Below, piece by piece: positions 6,811 to 15,625 of a stretch of DNA of 64,000 nt. Origin of the DNA: a virus. Made by a program: the position numbers and the translations under genes. Numbering within the stretch: the first letter of the stretch is position 1; each line of letters starts with the position of its first letter. A model generated the notes under the pieces. The model did no database searches. It was not told where the DNA came from and saw only the letters and a program-made list of their open reading frames with translations. Where the stretch lies: positions 1-64,000 of the IMG/VR virus record IMGVR_UViG_3300037116_000062; one strand, written 5' to 3'.

Positions 6811-8805
6811 TCATTTTTTATAATAAAACCCCTCCCACCCTTCAGCGGCAAGTATAAAACCCATTCCTTCCGCCCACTCAGGGGTCGTAGTCATACATTT
6901 CAATAGTACCTCAAGGTTGAAGGCGGAGTCAATGGGCACTTCCAACACTATCTCGTCGTGAATCGTCATAATCACAGTTCCGCCTGCTTTTTCGGCAAGT
7001 AGCATACCCGACAATAGGATGTCGCGCGCGATCGCCTGGACAACGTTTTCGCAGATGAGTCCGCCGTAAAGCCGCTTGATCTGCTTGCCCTTCTTGTCCC
7101 ACGCCTCATATGAGACTTGCTTGCGCTTCGGCCCGCCCCACGGGGGAGCCTCCATGCTCACCTTCGGATTGTGGTAGTGGATGCACCTGCCGCTGGGCAG
7201 CTTGATCTTGAGCACGAGCGGATTGCGCCCGTCGACTATGACACCTTTCACATACACGCAGATGTTGCAATCGGTCGCGGTGACGACGGCTTTGTTCAGC
7301 GCCTCCCAGTACGCAGGGATCTCACTATACTTCTCACGGAACGCGTTCACATACTTCTTGGACGTCGCCTCGTCGATTGTGAGCCCGAATGTGGCAGCGT
7401 AGTCGATGAACTTCTCCCAGCCCATTCCGAACCCGCAACCCAAGATGATGACCTTGCCGTTTGCGCGCTCTGCCTTCGTGATGTCCTTGTATAGCTTCTC
7501 CAACAGGAAGGCCATGATGTCCTTGTACAGATCCAGCCCGCTCGCGTACGCGCCCATCATCGTCTGGCAGCCCGCGAGGACCGCGAGAACGCGCGACTCG
7601 ATTTGCGCCAAATCGCCCGCTACTAGCTTGTGCCCTGGCGCGGCAGCGAACGCGCTGCGGATGGTGGATGCGACCAGACTCATTTGGCTGTTCTTGCTGT
7701 AGATCTTCTTGCCGTTGCGGATGGCCCTTGTGTAGGTGTCTAAGAATCGTGAGACGTCCTCATCGCTCTTGTACAGATTCTGCAACTGAACTCCGCGCCC
7801 CGCCCACCGCGCGGTGTGCGCGCCATGGTAGACGAACTGGTCACGCAGCCTGCCGTCCTCACCCATGAGTGAGAGGATCTTCTCCAGCTTCTTATATGCG
7901 GACCCGCCCAGCTTCACTTTCAGTTCTAGGATTTCGCGGGCTTCGCCTTTCAGGTAGGGCAACTTCAAAGCCTCTTCAACGTGCTCCGCGTCAAGCGAAT
8001 CGTACGGGTACTTCCTGTCGCGGAGCCACGGGCCGAGTTGCGCTCCTGAGTTCGGGTTCTCCAGTTCCGTGATCGCCTTCATCGCGTCTAAGATCTGATT
8101 CGACTCCGCTTCGGCCATCTTGGACGCATTGACCACGTACGGCTGGTCGATCCAAACGCCCGTCTCGTTCATCCGTTGGTCGAGCAGCCACGCGGCCTTC
8201 TCGCCCTCTGTGAATGGGCACTTGAGAGCGATCGCGGCATCATCGACATCCCGCTCCGCGATGACGTCCTGAATACAATACTGCTTGAACTCTTCCCACT
8301 TCTCGGGGTGGGTATTCCAATCCTTGAAGTAAAACTCGGGCGCGGTCGGGTCTTTCTTCAACACGCGTTTCATCTGTTTGGACAGAACGGAAACGATCTT
8401 CGTCAACCGATCGTCGCCGATCAGGTGCGTCTTCTGCTCGCTCACACCCAGCGCCTGCCCCGCGCGGTGCAGTCCGACTGGCAGCGACATGTTCGCGCAG
8501 GTGATGGACGGGTCGTACCACCGCTCTTGAGGAATGGTGATCCCGAGTTGGTACTGCAGGATGTCTTTTTCGAAGTTGTAGTTCCACGCGCACAGTTCCA
8601 CGTTCGGGTCCGCTAGAAGGGCGGCCAGCTTTGCGGGCATAGGTTCGCCAAGGCAGGGCAGCCACAACTGGGGGTGGTTGCGGTCGATCGCCCAAGCGAG
8701 CATCAGGACTTCCGTCAATTTGGACTTCGCGTACCGATCCAAGCCAACCTTTTTCAGGTCGAGCCGCGAACGAGTTTCGAAGTCTAACCATAGTCGTGTC
8801 TTCAT
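6811..8805 (-). CDS. Family A DNA polymerase with 3'-5' exonuclease
   Basis: The 664-residue enzyme is the phage replicative polymerase. An N-terminal DEDD exonuclease is visible from LDFET (7-11), AWNYNFEKD (about 73-81) and YCIQDV (about 176-181). The polymerase half has HTARWAGRGVQLQNL (about 330-344), motif A GDLAQIESR (397-405), motif B RANGKVIILGCGFGMG (447-462; K then the glycine-rich O-helix) and motif C IHDE (615-618). No 5'-3' exonuclease domain is present, as usual for phage pol A. The ATG at 8805 follows GGAGGCGGG; the longer upstream frame is part of the iteron region. Confidence 0.95.
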   Translation of the reverse strand: MKTRLWLDFETRSRLDLKKVGLDRYAKSKLTEVLMLAWAIDRNHPQLWLPCLGEPMPAKLAALLADPNVELCAWNYNFEKDILQYQLGITIPQERWYDPSITCANMSLPVGLHRAGQALGVSEQKTHLIGDDRLTKIVSVLSKQMKRVLKKDPTAPEFYFKDWNTHPEKWEEFKQYCIQDVIAERDVDDAAIALKCPFTEGEKAAWLLDQRMNETGVWIDQPYVVNASKMAEAESNQILDAMKAITELENPNSGAQLGPWLRDRKYPYDSLDAEHVEEALKLPYLKGEAREILELKVKLGGSAYKKLEKILSLMGEDGRLRDQFVYHGAHTARWAGRGVQLQNLYKSDEDVSRFLDTYTRAIRNGKKIYSKNSQMSLVASTIRSAFAAAPGHKLVAGDLAQIESRVLAVLAGCQTMMGAYASGLDLYKDIMAFLLEKLYKDITKAERANGKVIILGCGFGMGWEKFIDYAATFGLTIDEATSKKYVNAFREKYSEIPAYWEALNKAVVTATDCNICVYVKGVIVDGRNPLVLKIKLPSGRCIHYHNPKVSMEAPPWGGPKRKQVSYEAWDKKGKQIKRLYGGLICENVVQAIARDILLSGMLLAEKAGGTVIMTIHDEIVLEVPIDSAFNLEVLLKCMTTTPEWAEGMGFILAAEGWEGFYYKK

Positions 8806-8814
8806 CCCGCCTCC

Positions 8815-9064
8815 AATCGCTGTCAACTCGAATCGAATCGCTGTCAATTCGCTGTCAAACGCTGACAGCGATTCATCTCTTGTGTTATCAACCGCTTAGG
8901 TCGAATCGCTGTCCGCTGTCATCTATATATACACATAGAAAAAAAAATTCGTCACGTATATATAGAGAAAAACTTGACAGCGATTCAAAACTTTCGTTGA
9001 TTCTAAAGGTACTTAACCTCAAACGAATCGCTGTCAAACGGTTGACAGCAATCTGACAGCGATT
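8815..9064. repeat. Iteron array with A/T-rich core, candidate replication origin
   Basis: The 11-mer AATCGCTGTCA or its complement occurs at 8815, 8836, 8847 (one mismatch), 8863, 8904 (one mismatch), 8975, 9026, 9043 (two mismatches) and 9054, in both orientations. In the middle (8921-8975) lies a strongly A/T-rich block with TATATATA and a run of nine A, fitting a DNA-unwinding element. The array is the only gap between the polymerase and primase-helicase genes. Some repeat arms include TTGACA and could also serve as -35 boxes. Confidence 0.65.
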
Positions 9065-11100
9065 CAACCCTCGTTCAGCCCGAACTTCTCTGTGCCTTTG
9101 TGGGTCTTGCCGACCACCACGATGACGCCCCCCATCAGCATAGCCTTCCACGAACGGTTGAACGTGTCCATGCCGCCGCTGCCCGCCCGATGAACGTTGC
9201 ACGCGTCCTGCAGTTGCTTCTTGGTCAGGAACTCGTGCTTGCGGAGTGACCGCCGCATGCTTTGTTCCATGCGCTCGACAAGATTGCCGTCGTCCACGGG
9301 GTACAGTTCCTCACGGAGGTAGATCTCATGTTCCGCCCAGGCGATGGCGCGGCTGACCTTCTCCTCGGTGATAGTCTGGTCGTCACTGAAAATCGTCCTC
9401 AGCAACAGGTCACGCTTGAAGTGAGACTCAAGGCGGGACGTCATGCCAGCGTCGACATAGTCGATGTCCATCTTGACTTTCTTCTTGGCGAGCGCCTTCT
9501 GGAACTCCTGCCGCATGGCGTTAGCCTCGTGCGTCTCGACAGGGATCCAACGTTCGCCCGATTGGGACATAGCCGTCGTCAACTCCCCCCAGCGGACTAG
9601 CATCTTGGCCGCGAGTGCATTGACTGCCGCCGTGTCCTGTTCGGCCCAATCGCCAATGTGAGTCACGCCATTGGTGTAGGCGAGAACGCAGCGGGACATG
9701 AACCCACTCCCCGCCGCACCCTTACCCGTGACCACTCGATCGAACGATGCTCTCGTGAAGCCGCCCGTGAACGAGATGGAGATGTCGCTGAACTCGCCGC
9801 CCTTGTTGGACAACGATCCCGCGCTACCTTCGCTGCGGTCATACAACTCGATCATCTTCGAGAGCAGTGTCGAGTTTTGTGCGGCCCCCTTCTCGAATAG
9901 CGTCTTCATCTCATCGAAGTAGACGACGACGTTGCTGTTGTCAAACCCCTCGCTGAGGTACTTCACCATGTGCTCGCCCGACGAGAACAGTCCCGCCTTC
10001 GGCAAGCCTACGCTGGTCTTGTTGATGTAATTGAGCAACGCGGACTCGCCTGTGCGCTTCCACGATTCGCCCTTGCCAGATTCGGGGTGGGCCGAGATCA
10101 GCATTGTCCAGTGCTTCATGTGCAGATCTTTTTGGTTCGGGAATCCGACCATACCATCTACGGACGCGCCGAGGATCGTCTTCAGTTGCGCACGAGCAAA
10201 CGCGGGCGGGATGAATGTCCCGTCGGTCACGAGGTGCGTCATGTCGCCAATCCAGTCGCCGTCAATCGCTATGTTGGGCGTCTCCACCAGACCTGTGTCG
10301 AGTTTCTTGCCCTCACCGAAGAACACGACGGGCGTTGACTCCGCCGCGTCGAACTTGTTGAATGCCGCGCTCGATATTTCCTTCAACTTGTCGTCGGGAT
10401 AGTTCTCGCCATCCTCGCAGTTGTTCGCCGCGAAGTTTTTCAGCGCCTCGTAAATCCCGTCTTCGTCCAAGCCCGCGTTGCGGAACTTCCCCGCCGCCGA
10501 CATGATGTGGGTACGGCGGTTGCCCAGCGAGATGAGATCCCCGCCGTCGGCCTTCGTCTTGAATACAGGCTTCTCCTTCTCAGCGGCCAACGCGACGAGC
10601 CCGGGCGGCAGAGGGATGATATCCACGTTCTTGTATATTGTATATTGCTTGCCTGAGGGGTGCCAGGATCCCGCCCCTACTACGTAACCACCAATCCCTT
10701 TGAAATCGCCCGAGGCTGTGCCGATCTGAAATTTCGTAGTGGGAACAGAGCCGCTGAAATATAAGTGCGCGCCAAATCCGTCGCGGCCAGACAGGACGGT
10801 GAACGTCTCAGGGATGCCGTGTTCTTTCTTCCACGCCTCGAATTGGGCGACGTCCTCAATACCCTTGTCTACGTCCAGCACGGTCAGGTTGGACATCCCG
10901 CAGGAGATTCCATAGTTGGCCTCTTCTCCAGCGGCCCACGGGGCGAGCGCAATCTTCGGATCACGGGTGCCTGAGTTGCAAGCATGCGGCGAGTACTTCG
11001 CGTAAGGATCCTTGCCATGGGGCATGCACGTGATGATGGCCAACCCGCGAGAGAGCGCGTCCTCAGCAGCGGCCTTCAGATCATTGACGATTTCGTTCAT
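9064..11100 (-). CDS. Bifunctional primase-helicase (prim-pol plus DUF3987-type ATPase)
   Basis: The 678-residue protein joins an N-terminal archaeo-eukaryotic-type prim-pol domain to a C-terminal ATPase. Prim-pol features are LDVDKG (75-80, catalytic DxD), the GRDGFGAHLYF segment with H112, and GYVVGAGSWHPSG (138-150). The ATPase has a Walker A-like HPESGKGES (338-346) and Walker B VVVYFDE (391-397), followed by helicase-like motifs as in DUF3987 phage proteins. It would synthesise primers and unwind DNA for the adjacent polymerase. The ATG at 11100 follows GGAGG. Confidence 0.88.
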   Translation of the reverse strand: MNEIVNDLKAAAEDALSRGLAIITCMPHGKDPYAKYSPHACNSGTRDPKIALAPWAAGEEANYGISCGMSNLTVLDVDKGIEDVAQFEAWKKEHGIPETFTVLSGRDGFGAHLYFSGSVPTTKFQIGTASGDFKGIGGYVVGAGSWHPSGKQYTIYKNVDIIPLPPGLVALAAEKEKPVFKTKADGGDLISLGNRRTHIMSAAGKFRNAGLDEDGIYEALKNFAANNCEDGENYPDDKLKEISSAAFNKFDAAESTPVVFFGEGKKLDTGLVETPNIAIDGDWIGDMTHLVTDGTFIPPAFARAQLKTILGASVDGMVGFPNQKDLHMKHWTMLISAHPESGKGESWKRTGESALLNYINKTSVGLPKAGLFSSGEHMVKYLSEGFDNSNVVVYFDEMKTLFEKGAAQNSTLLSKMIELYDRSEGSAGSLSNKGGEFSDISISFTGGFTRASFDRVVTGKGAAGSGFMSRCVLAYTNGVTHIGDWAEQDTAAVNALAAKMLVRWGELTTAMSQSGERWIPVETHEANAMRQEFQKALAKKKVKMDIDYVDAGMTSRLESHFKRDLLLRTIFSDDQTITEEKVSRAIAWAEHEIYLREELYPVDDGNLVERMEQSMRRSLRKHEFLTKKQLQDACNVHRAGSGGMDTFNRSWKAMLMGGVIVVVGKTHKGTEKFGLNEG

Positions 11101-11120
11101 CTAGCCTCCAAGAACTGCGA

Positions 11121-11137
11121 GGGCCCTGTGCGGGCCC
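11121..11137. other. Hairpin between the small early gene and primase-helicase
   Basis: GGGCCC (11121-11126) and GGGCCC (11132-11137) form a 6-bp GC-only stem with a 5-nt loop. No T-run follows on either strand, so it is more likely a processing or attenuation element in the leftward transcript than a terminator. Confidence 0.4.
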
Positions 11138-11157
11138 CCGTTCGTACATTGTAGAAC

Positions 11158-11547
11158 TTAGACTTCCGCGCTCTTGCGATTCTTGAGCACGGAGGTGATG
11201 TTGGCGTAGGTGCGGCCATCATTCTCTTTGTGCTCAATCACCACTTGGCACTTGACCCCGACCACGTCGTTGAGGTCGAACTCATCGGCGCTGCCGTCAA
11301 TGCCCAGCTTGTCGAGCAGGATGCCCAGGGACGACTTGCTGGTGATGACCTTGTTCACGCTCATGACAGCGTCAACGGCATCGCCCGCCTTGTCCTTCTG
11401 GTCAAGCGCGGTGAAAACGATGCGCGCCTTATCCTTGGTTCCGTACATCGTCTCCTGCGGGCCGAGATCATCGACTCGCGTAATAGTGACGTTGTGCAGA
11501 CCTTCAGACATCAACTCGTACTGCTTTTTCTTAATCACAAGACTCAT
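11158..11547 (-). CDS. Conserved phage protein, possible OB-fold replication accessory
   Basis: The 129-residue protein starts MSLVIKKKQYELMSEGLHNVTITRV and is beta-rich with conserved turns (GTKDKARIVFTALDQKD; VGVKCQVVIEHKENDGRTYANI). The pattern and its position as first gene of the replication operon fit a small single-stranded-DNA-binding or OB-fold accessory protein, but no diagnostic residue proves this. It is read from the strong promoter at 11643-11671 and precedes the primase-helicase. Confidence 0.5.
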   Translation of the reverse strand: MSLVIKKKQYELMSEGLHNVTITRVDDLGPQETMYGTKDKARIVFTALDQKDKAGDAVDAVMSVNKVITSKSSLGILLDKLGIDGSADEFDLNDVVGVKCQVVIEHKENDGRTYANITSVLKNRKSAEV

Positions 11548-11642
11548 GGCATACCTCTTTCTGCCCTCAAAAGGGCTAGTTCGTGTACTTCGTATACAGC
11601 GTTGGTCGTACAGGTGGGAACGGACTGCTCCCTTACTTTTCT

Positions 11643-11671
11643 AGAATAGCAGACCGCGAACCGAAAGTCAA
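11643..11671 (-). promoter_or_regulatory. Leftward extended -10 sigma-70 promoter
   Basis: On the minus strand TTGACT (11666-11671), 17 nt and TATTCT (11643-11648) preceded by TGC give a near-consensus extended -10 promoter. It drives the whole leftward replication operon. Its -35 is only 13 bp from the -35 of the divergent rightward promoter. Confidence 0.8.
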
Positions 11672-11684
11672 GTGACGATTTTCG

Positions 11685-11714
11685 TTGACATCGGCCCACC
11701 CCCTCTGCTAGAGT
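11685..11714 (+). promoter_or_regulatory. Rightward extended -10 sigma-70 promoter
   Basis: TTGACA (11685-11690), an 18-nt spacer and TAGAGT (11709-11714) preceded by TGC form a promoter for the two small genes at 11742-12141. It is arranged back-to-back with the leftward promoter, so a single regulator bound between them could control both. Confidence 0.75.
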
Positions 11715-11741
11715 TAAGAAGTGGAACTGAAAGGGGCACTC

Positions 11742-11936
11742 ATGAATATTGACCGCAAGACGAACCAAATCCTCAAACACGCCGACCTGTACGGTTCGGA
11801 CAGCGATTTCCGCAAAATGGTCGACAACACTGTGACCCTCACCCTGGAGCAGAAGTACGCGTCCGCCCGAGTGATGGACGACACCTACGGGACTGTCGCA
11901 GTGGATGACGCCGAGCGAGGGGCTCATGGCGCGTAA
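11742..11936 (+). CDS. Small early protein of unknown function
   Basis: The 64-residue acidic protein (MNIDRKTNQILKHADLYGSD...) is not recognised. The ATG at 11742 is used because transcription starts near 11721, so an upstream GTG at 11721 would sit at the mRNA end; AAAGGGG precedes it. As first gene of the short rightward transcript it may be a host-takeover or regulatory protein, which is inference from position only. Confidence 0.55.
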   Translation: MNIDRKTNQILKHADLYGSDSDFRKMVDNTVTLTLEQKYASARVMDDTYGTVAVDDAERGAHGA

Positions 11937-12141
11937 GCGTAAGAAACAGAAAGACTTGCGGGGCGTAAATCCTGAATCGGCTTCATACTGGGATGAGGTT
12001 CTACAGCGAGAAGGTCTGCAGATGGCCCGGGGGCGACACGAGAAGCTGTCCTACATCGGGTCCGCCCAGAATGTCGACTACGTGAACGACGTCGTTTCGA
12101 CAAAAAACGGAAGAGTTACCCCAAAAGGCGGAGCGGAGTAA
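11926..12141 (+). CDS. Small basic early protein of unknown function
   Basis: This 71-residue protein begins MARKRKKQKDLRG, a strongly basic N-terminus suited to nucleic-acid contact. The ATG at 11926 follows GAGGGG and overlaps the previous gene by 11 nt. It is the last gene before the terminator at 12406-12446. Confidence 0.5.
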   Translation: MARKRKKQKDLRGVNPESASYWDEVLQREGLQMARGRHEKLSYIGSAQNVDYVNDVVSTKNGRVTPKGGAE

Positions 12142-12405
12142 CTTTATTTTGGTTACTGATTCTAAAGGAGTTATAGGCATTTTCGAGGCGCAAAACACCC
12201 TCAAACCCTGGTGAAATCCTGTAGGGGTGAAGAGGAGAAACAAAACAGACTTTTGGCCAGCCGCGGGCCCACGGATTGAGTAGCGAATCGCAAGCTCAAA
12301 CACAGTAAACCACGGCACCCATTGATCCACACGAGAAACGGTGCCCTAAGTCGCTCAAAAGGCGGCTCTCCTCCACCCGCCCAAAGCGGGAAGGGCACCG
12401 ACATT
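12142..12405 (+). other. Untranslated stretch after the small early genes
   Basis: I see no supportable gene between the second early gene and the terminator. The region holds one short hairpin (CCCGC/GCGGG, near 12377-12391). Frames crossing it belong to an unused upstream extension of the first glycosyltransferase. Confidence 0.4.
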
Positions 12406-12446
12406 GAGCCCCTCCGCCGCTCTGGCGTCGAGGGGCTCTTACTTTT
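12406..12446 (+). terminator. Rho-independent terminator of the rightward early transcript
   Basis: GAGCCCCTC (12406-12414) pairs perfectly with GAGGGGCTC (12430-12438) across a 15-nt loop that can itself pair, followed by TTACTTTT. It ends the two-gene transcript from 11685-11714, so the glycosyltransferase genes need read-through or another promoter, which I cannot identify with confidence. Confidence 0.75.
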
Positions 12447-12498
12447 CGGATTGGCCGATTTGGCTTTTTCGTCTACGACATACATTTTAGGAGGAGAC

Positions 12499-13335
12499 AT
12501 GCGCACACTTTTGGCCATTTTCAGTTGCCACCAGTACGACTACAAGCATCCGCAGTTCGTGGACTGGTTCAAGCGGCCAGTTGCCGATCGCGTGGGTGCC
12601 ATCCGCGACACTTGGCTCAAGGATGTCATCGCCAGTGGCATCGATTACAAAATATTTTATGGACGCCCGCCCGCGAAACGTAGGATCGTTGACGCGCATT
12701 GGGTTGCTGACAAGAGTTTCCGTCAACCCGAAGCGGACGAAGTGTTCCTGCAGTGCCCCGACGATTATTACAATTCGGCCACCAAGATACGGCACATAGT
12801 TAACTACGCGTTGGACAACGGGTACGAGCGGTTAGTCAAGATAGACGACGATGTCTACACCTATGTCGAGCGGTTACTCGCCAACTTACCCACTAGGTGG
12901 ACAGGCGGCGGCAAACCTAACACTCCCGCGGGCCCATGCTACATACTAAGAAAAAGTGACCTACTTCTTCTTAGAGAGAACAGCGCGCCACCTTGGGCGG
13001 AGGATGCCTGGGTAGGCACCGTGTTACTCGGCCAAAATCAGACGCCCGTGTTTGACGACCGATACTACATCGCGCCGCAGACGCAGCACAATCAGTACAT
13101 CACTGACGAAGCCCTCGCGGAGCCGAACGATTACTTCACGATCCATAGTCTGAGCCCCGAGCAGATGCGCCGACATTACAAGGAGGAGTTATGCAAAAGA
13201 TTAAGTGCTCCCACTCCCCTTGCTATTGAACCCTCGGCAATCGTGCCTAGCATGACGCCGTCTTTGGTATCTCTAGGAACGTCGGTTCCTAAGGAGGAGA
13301 GCGATGCAAAGGATAAAGACGTATCCGTCATCTAG
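12499..13335 (+). CDS. GT31-like glycosyltransferase (paralogue 1)
   Basis: The 278-residue protein resembles beta-1,3-galactosyltransferase-type GT31 enzymes: IRDTWLKDV (the conserved R-x-TW segment), KIDDDVYTYVERL with the metal-binding DDD, and a later AGPCYILRKSDL and EDAWVG region. It would transfer a sugar from a nucleotide donor in the cytosol. The start at 12499 follows AGGAGGAGAC. Two relatives lie at 16756 and 21928. The acceptor is unknown; host surface glycans or phage particles are both possible. Confidence 0.7.
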   Translation: MRTLLAIFSCHQYDYKHPQFVDWFKRPVADRVGAIRDTWLKDVIASGIDYKIFYGRPPAKRRIVDAHWVADKSFRQPEADEVFLQCPDDYYNSATKIRHIVNYALDNGYERLVKIDDDVYTYVERLLANLPTRWTGGGKPNTPAGPCYILRKSDLLLLRENSAPPWAEDAWVGTVLLGQNQTPVFDDRYYIAPQTQHNQYITDEALAEPNDYFTIHSLSPEQMRRHYKEELCKRLSAPTPLAIEPSAIVPSMTPSLVSLGTSVPKEESDAKDKDVSVI

Positions 13336-14188
13336 TATCGGATGGGACGTGGACATCAGCCATCACTTCATGCAACGCGAGGAATCAGTTTCCATTCAAT
13401 GGGATGACGCGTTCAAGTTCGAAGACAAGGCGTGGTTCCGCGCGATGCACCATTGCGAACCCACGGACATCTTGAACGTCCAAGACAAACTCATCGCGAA
13501 CCACAAGTTCTACGATCTGATTATGACTTGGGACGACAGGGTGCTCAACTCCTGTCCCAACGCGAAGTTCTTGACGGAGTCGTGTTGTTCTTGGTTGCCA
13601 CGCATAGTGGGCAACCCGCAGAGCCATTTCATCCCTTCGGAACATCCCAACACCGTCGTGAAATACGACGCGCCAGACACCTCCGCTAAAAGGTTTGAGG
13701 TATCCTTCCTTACTAGCTCAAAAGGTTGGGCGGTAGGGCACCAACTCCGCCAGGAGATTTACGACCGTTTGTCGACAGCCCTCTCCACCCCCGCGGGCAC
13801 GCTTCCGATTTGGAAGCATCGCAGTCCGCCCCGCATTGATGATAAGCGGGTGATTCTTGAACCCGTTCAGTTCAGTATCGTGCCCGAGAACTCACGGCAC
13901 AACGGGTACTACACGGAGAAGATCGTCGACTGCTTCATCGCGAAGACCATCCCTATTTACTGGGGATGCCCCAGCATCGGGAAACATTTCAACCTTGACG
14001 GGATCATTCAGTTCGAGAACTACGATGACCTCGTTGTGAAATTGCAAAGCCTGACACCAGACTTTTACCACGACAGAGAACCTGCTATTGAGGAAAATTT
14101 CCGTCGGGCATTGCAAGGCACGCCACAGTGGACGCTGATAGAGAATTATCTCACTGAGGGTATCGCGGAGAAACATCGGAGGGGCTAA
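13304..14188 (+). CDS. GT10-family (alpha-1,3-fucosyltransferase-like) glycosyltransferase
   Basis: The 294-residue protein carries the GT10 C-terminal signature: FSIVPENSRHNGYYTEKI, then AKTIPIYWGCPSI. In this family these residues bind a GDP-sugar, normally GDP-L-fucose. The N-terminal half is a less conserved acceptor domain. It overlaps the upstream gene by 32 nt and abuts the next start (ATG at 14188). The GDP-mannose 3,5-epimerase encoded downstream suggests GDP-L-galactose as an alternative donor. Confidence 0.82.
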   Translation: MQRIKTYPSSSIGWDVDISHHFMQREESVSIQWDDAFKFEDKAWFRAMHHCEPTDILNVQDKLIANHKFYDLIMTWDDRVLNSCPNAKFLTESCCSWLPRIVGNPQSHFIPSEHPNTVVKYDAPDTSAKRFEVSFLTSSKGWAVGHQLRQEIYDRLSTALSTPAGTLPIWKHRSPPRIDDKRVILEPVQFSIVPENSRHNGYYTEKIVDCFIAKTIPIYWGCPSIGKHFNLDGIIQFENYDDLVVKLQSLTPDFYHDREPAIEENFRRALQGTPQWTLIENYLTEGIAEKHRRG

Positions 14189-14877
14189 TGAACGTAGGCG
14201 TGTACATTGCAGCGGGCCCGAACCCGATTTTCCTCCGGCTGTTTATGGCTCAATTGGCCCGACAGATAGTCCTCCCCCGATTCTTGTCCATCTACGAAAA
14301 TGGATGCGACAAGTCGGCCTTCGACTGGGCATGCAGCGCAATCGTGAAAGAGTTGACTGCGAAGGGCGTGCAAGTCCTGCACACCCACGAGTCCGCCCCC
14401 GCGAACACTATCAAGCGGTATTTCCTGCCGCTCCAGACCCTGCAGCACAAGACGGCCACCGACATCTTCTTGAAGATGGACCTGGACGACTTTTACACGG
14501 ACGATTATGTCCCGAACATGGCTCTCGCTCTCGGCAAGCACGACATCGCCATCAACTTGAACAACGCTATCTTGCTCGTGCGCCCCTTTCACGGAGACTT
14601 CAAGTACAAGCCTGTCGTGCAGATGAAGCACTCCCCGATTGGCGCGGCACCCGCGCACGTCTCATTCAACCGTAAGTTCGCTGAGAAGTATCTCGGCTCC
14701 CTCGCGGGCGCGATCGACCGTATAGACGTCGCTGATGACGAAATCATGGCGGCTGCGATGGAAGGAATGGACGTTCACCGTTTTGACGGACCCGTCGACT
14801 ACACCTACGTGAGTCACGGGAACAACCATTCGTCATACGCGTGGCAAGCGACAGGCGGACGAATCTATCTCGACTAG
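14188..14877 (+). CDS. GT-A fold glycosyltransferase
   Basis: The 229-residue protein has a KMDLDDFYTDDYV segment whose D-x-DD is placed like the donor-metal motif of GT-A enzymes, and a late DDEIMAAAMEGMDVHRFDG region. I cannot assign it to a numbered family with certainty. Its start shares a base with the GT10 stop, and its stop is part of the AGGAGG of the GT11 gene, so the three are tightly coupled. Confidence 0.65.
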   Translation: MNVGVYIAAGPNPIFLRLFMAQLARQIVLPRFLSIYENGCDKSAFDWACSAIVKELTAKGVQVLHTHESAPANTIKRYFLPLQTLQHKTATDIFLKMDLDDFYTDDYVPNMALALGKHDIAINLNNAILLVRPFHGDFKYKPVVQMKHSPIGAAPAHVSFNRKFAEKYLGSLAGAIDRIDVADDEIMAAAMEGMDVHRFDGPVDYTYVSHGNNHSSYAWQATGGRIYLD

Positions 14878-14885
14878 GAGGGGAA

Positions 14886-15617
14886 GTGATAACCCTAACG
14901 CTGAGTGGCGGGTTGGGCAACCAACTTTTTCAGTATGCATTTGGCCGATCGCTCATGGCAAAACACGACGTGACCTTTCTGCGGAATACTGGCGAGCGCG
15001 GATACCAACTGGGGAATTTCAACACGAAGGTGACCCTAGTCGATAAAGCGAACGGGCCATACCTCGATCAGCGAGATACGCGCTACAACCCAGACTATGC
15101 GAACCTGCCAGACCCGAGCACAGTGTGCTGTGGCTGGTGGCAAAGCGAGAAATATTTCTCAAACGTTTCCGCGGAACTCCGCGAAGAACTGACCCTCAAG
15201 AGTTGGCCGAGCCAATCCGCCCAGGACATAGCGCGTAAGATGCGCAACTGTGACAGCATCATTCTCTCGTTTCGACGAGGCGACTGTTACGAAACTGACA
15301 ACCGCCTGCCGATGAGTTACTACAACCACGCAATCGAACAGATGAGCGGATTGAAGGATCCACATCTGTTCATATTCAGTGACGTGCCGATCACCGAGAC
15401 GTTTCCGATCCCGGCTACGATCGTGCCGCATAGCACGCCTGGGGGCATCTGGCTCATGAGTATGTGCAAGCACGCCATCCTTGCGAATTCCACCTATCCG
15501 TGGTGGGGCGCATGGTTGAGACGTGAGGAAGGAATTACGATTGCCCCCAAGATGTGGTATCCCACGGGCGATCAGGACATAGTCCCCGAACGTTGGGCAC
15601 AAGTACAGAGTTTTTAG
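14886..15617 (+). CDS. GT11-family (alpha-1,2-fucosyltransferase-like) glycosyltransferase
   Basis: The 243-residue protein shows the GT11 hallmarks GGLGNQLFQYAFGR (8-21), the SFRRGDC donor-binding segment (family HxRRxDY) and NSTYPWWGAWL near the C-terminus. It transfers a sugar from a GDP donor, typically GDP-L-fucose; colitose is known for some members. The start is GTG at 14886 with AGGAGGGG directly upstream. It is followed at once by the GDP-mannose 3,5-epimerase gene. Confidence 0.88.
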   Translation: MITLTLSGGLGNQLFQYAFGRSLMAKHDVTFLRNTGERGYQLGNFNTKVTLVDKANGPYLDQRDTRYNPDYANLPDPSTVCCGWWQSEKYFSNVSAELREELTLKSWPSQSAQDIARKMRNCDSIILSFRRGDCYETDNRLPMSYYNHAIEQMSGLKDPHLFIFSDVPITETFPIPATIVPHSTPGGIWLMSMCKHAILANSTYPWWGAWLRREEGITIAPKMWYPTGDQDIVPERWAQVQSF

Positions 15618-15625
15618 GAGGGCGT

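Noticed and set aside
12452-12480. Promoter TTGGCC-N17-TACGAC before the glycosyltransferase island
   Set aside because: Both boxes match consensus poorly; listed as unresolved rather than annotated.
12322-12498. Upstream extension of the first GT31-like gene to an ATG at 12322
   Set aside because: The extension crosses a strong terminator and has no ribosome-binding site; ATG 12499 follows AGGAGGAGAC.
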